This document shows, in pieces, positions 6,840-7,586 of a stretch of DNA of 7,586 nt; position 1 is the stretch's first letter; every line of letters starts with the position of its first letter. The position numbers were made by a program, and so were the translations under genes. Below the pieces are notes generated by a model. The model was not told the origin of the DNA. It did not search any database and saw only the letters and a program-made list of their open reading frames with translations. The DNA lies in assembly GCA_027490485.1 (NCBI GenBank), contig JAIXYA010000255.1, positions 1-7,586 on the forward strand. The letters run 5' to 3'. Source of the stretch: Comamonadaceae bacterium. Lineage in GTDB: Bacteria > Pseudomonadota > Gammaproteobacteria > Burkholderiales > Burkholderiaceae_C.

Positions 6840-7586
6840 TCAGTCGTTGATCTGTCGACGAAACACCAAGGTGTCCTCGTTGGATGCGTCAGGTGTGAAA
6901 CAGTAACCTTCCGAGTTGAAGGCTTGCAAAGCTTGGGGCGTTTTAAGTTGGTGTTGTATGGCGTATCGCGCCATCAAACCCCTGGCGCGTTTGGCAAAAA
7001 AACTGATGATTTTGTACTGCCCGTTTTTAAAGTCTTGGAACACACATTCGATCACCCGTGCTTGCAAGGCTTTGCGGTCCACCGCTTTGAAATACTCTTG
7101 CGACGCCAAATTGACTATGACAGGATCTTTGTAGTGGCTCAGTTGTTGGTTCAAATGCTCTGCAATTTGTGCGCCCCAAAACTGGTAGAGGTTGTTGGCC
7201 TTGCCGTGTTTGAGCGCAGTGCCCATCTCCAGCCGATACGGTTGCATCAGGTCAAGCGGCCGCAGCACGCCATACAAACCACTCAAGATGGCCACATGGT
7301 CTTGCGCCCATTGCAAGTCTTTGGGTTTCAATGTTTTGGCGTCCAGTCCTTCATAGACATCGCCATTGAAGGCCAACACCGCAGGGCGGGCATTGGTCTC
7401 GGTGAATTGTGGCGACCAGGCTTTGTACCGGTCCACATTGAGTTGGGCCAGCGCATCGCTCAAGTCCATCAACTCAGCGATTTGTTTGGGCGTTTTCTTT
7501 TTGAGCGTTGAGATCAGCTCGGTGGACTGCGGGACGAACTGCGGTTCGCTGGCCTTGACTGGCGGCAAGGCGGACTCGTAGTCCAG
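6840..7586 (-). CDS. yaaA: Peroxide stress protein YaaA (DUF328), N-terminus outside window
   Basis: YaaA lowers intracellular free iron during hydrogen peroxide stress in E. coli, limiting Fenton damage; DNA binding has been reported for the E. coli protein. The visible 248 residues begin LDYESALPP at the window edge, matching E. coli residues from about 11, so only about 10 residues (the usual MLxLISPAK-type start) are missing. The TTG at 7568 is internal, not a start. Conserved blocks, numbered in the fragment: AFNGDVYEGL (72-81); LSGLYGVLRPLDLMQPYRLE (101-120), the family hallmark; LYQFWG (133-138); NLASQEYF (159-166); KIISFFAKRARGLMARY (192-208); and FNSEGY (223-228). The stop TGA is at 6842-6840. 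It heads the leftward cluster with the hydrolase and queF. No promoter or OxyR site can be assessed because the upstream DNA is outside the window. Confidence 0.95.
   Translation of the reverse strand: MDYESALPPVKASEPQFVPQSTELISTLKKKTPKQIAELMDLSDALAQLNVDRYKAWSPQFTETNARPAVLAFNGDVYEGLDAKTLKPKDLQWAQDHVAILSGLYGVLRPLDLMQPYRLEMGTALKHGKANNLYQFWGAQIAEHLNQQLSHYKDPVIVNLASQEYFKAVDRKALQARVIECVFQDFKNGQYKIISFFAKRARGLMARYAIQHQLKTPQALQAFNSEGYCFTPDASNEDTLVFRRQIND

Noticed and set aside
1..7586. Search for transposons, CRISPR arrays, tRNA or rRNA genes, toxin-antitoxin or phage defence genes
   Set aside because: Nothing was seen. All long open frames with protein-like composition match the eight metabolic or housekeeping families, and the intergenic DNA totals only about 150 bp.

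Overview
This is a compact chromosomal window of about 7.6 kb. It probably comes from a betaproteobacterium of the Burkholderiales/Comamonadaceae (Limnohabitans- or Rhodoferax-like). That placement is inferred from the long-form QueF, a DinB with a fingers-domain insertion of the type I recall from beta-proteobacteria, the BenE transporter type, and moderate GC with heavy use of TTG (Leu) and CAA (Gln) codons. No alignment was run. I see no mobile element, CRISPR array, RNA gene or foreign-looking island. The window is almost entirely coding, with eight protein genes; the first and the last are cut by the window edges.

Layout: (1) 1-564 (+) is the C-terminal third of a long-chain acyl-CoA synthetase. 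(2) 561-1727 (-) is a BenE-type benzoate/H+ symporter, converging on the ligase so tightly that both stop codons lie in one CTAG. (3) About 110 bp of divergent spacer separates benE from a rightward cluster: an FMN-dependent alpha-hydroxy-acid dehydrogenase/oxidase (LldD family, 1837-2988), DNA polymerase IV (dinB, 3008-4276) and a crotonase-fold protein with the catalytic acids of dienoyl-CoA isomerase (4254-5090). These three are separated by +19 nt and then a 23-nt overlap, so they are probably co-transcribed. (4) After a 5-nt gap comes a leftward cluster, read from the right edge: yaaA (6840-7586, lacking about 10 N-terminal residues), an alpha/beta hydrolase (5938-6828) and queF (5096-5941). 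The spacing is 11 nt and then a 4-nt ATGA overlap.

Functionally this is mostly housekeeping and catabolism: fatty-acid activation and unsaturated acyl-CoA isomerisation, organic acid uptake and oxidation, translesion DNA synthesis, queuosine (tRNA modification) biosynthesis and peroxide-stress iron control. No previously undescribed system is evident. The points worth a second look are the extreme compaction of gene ends, the dinB/isomerase overlap, the DinB insertion, the benzoate transporter beside an alpha-hydroxy-acid oxidase of unknown substrate, and the yaaA-hydrolase-queF operon.
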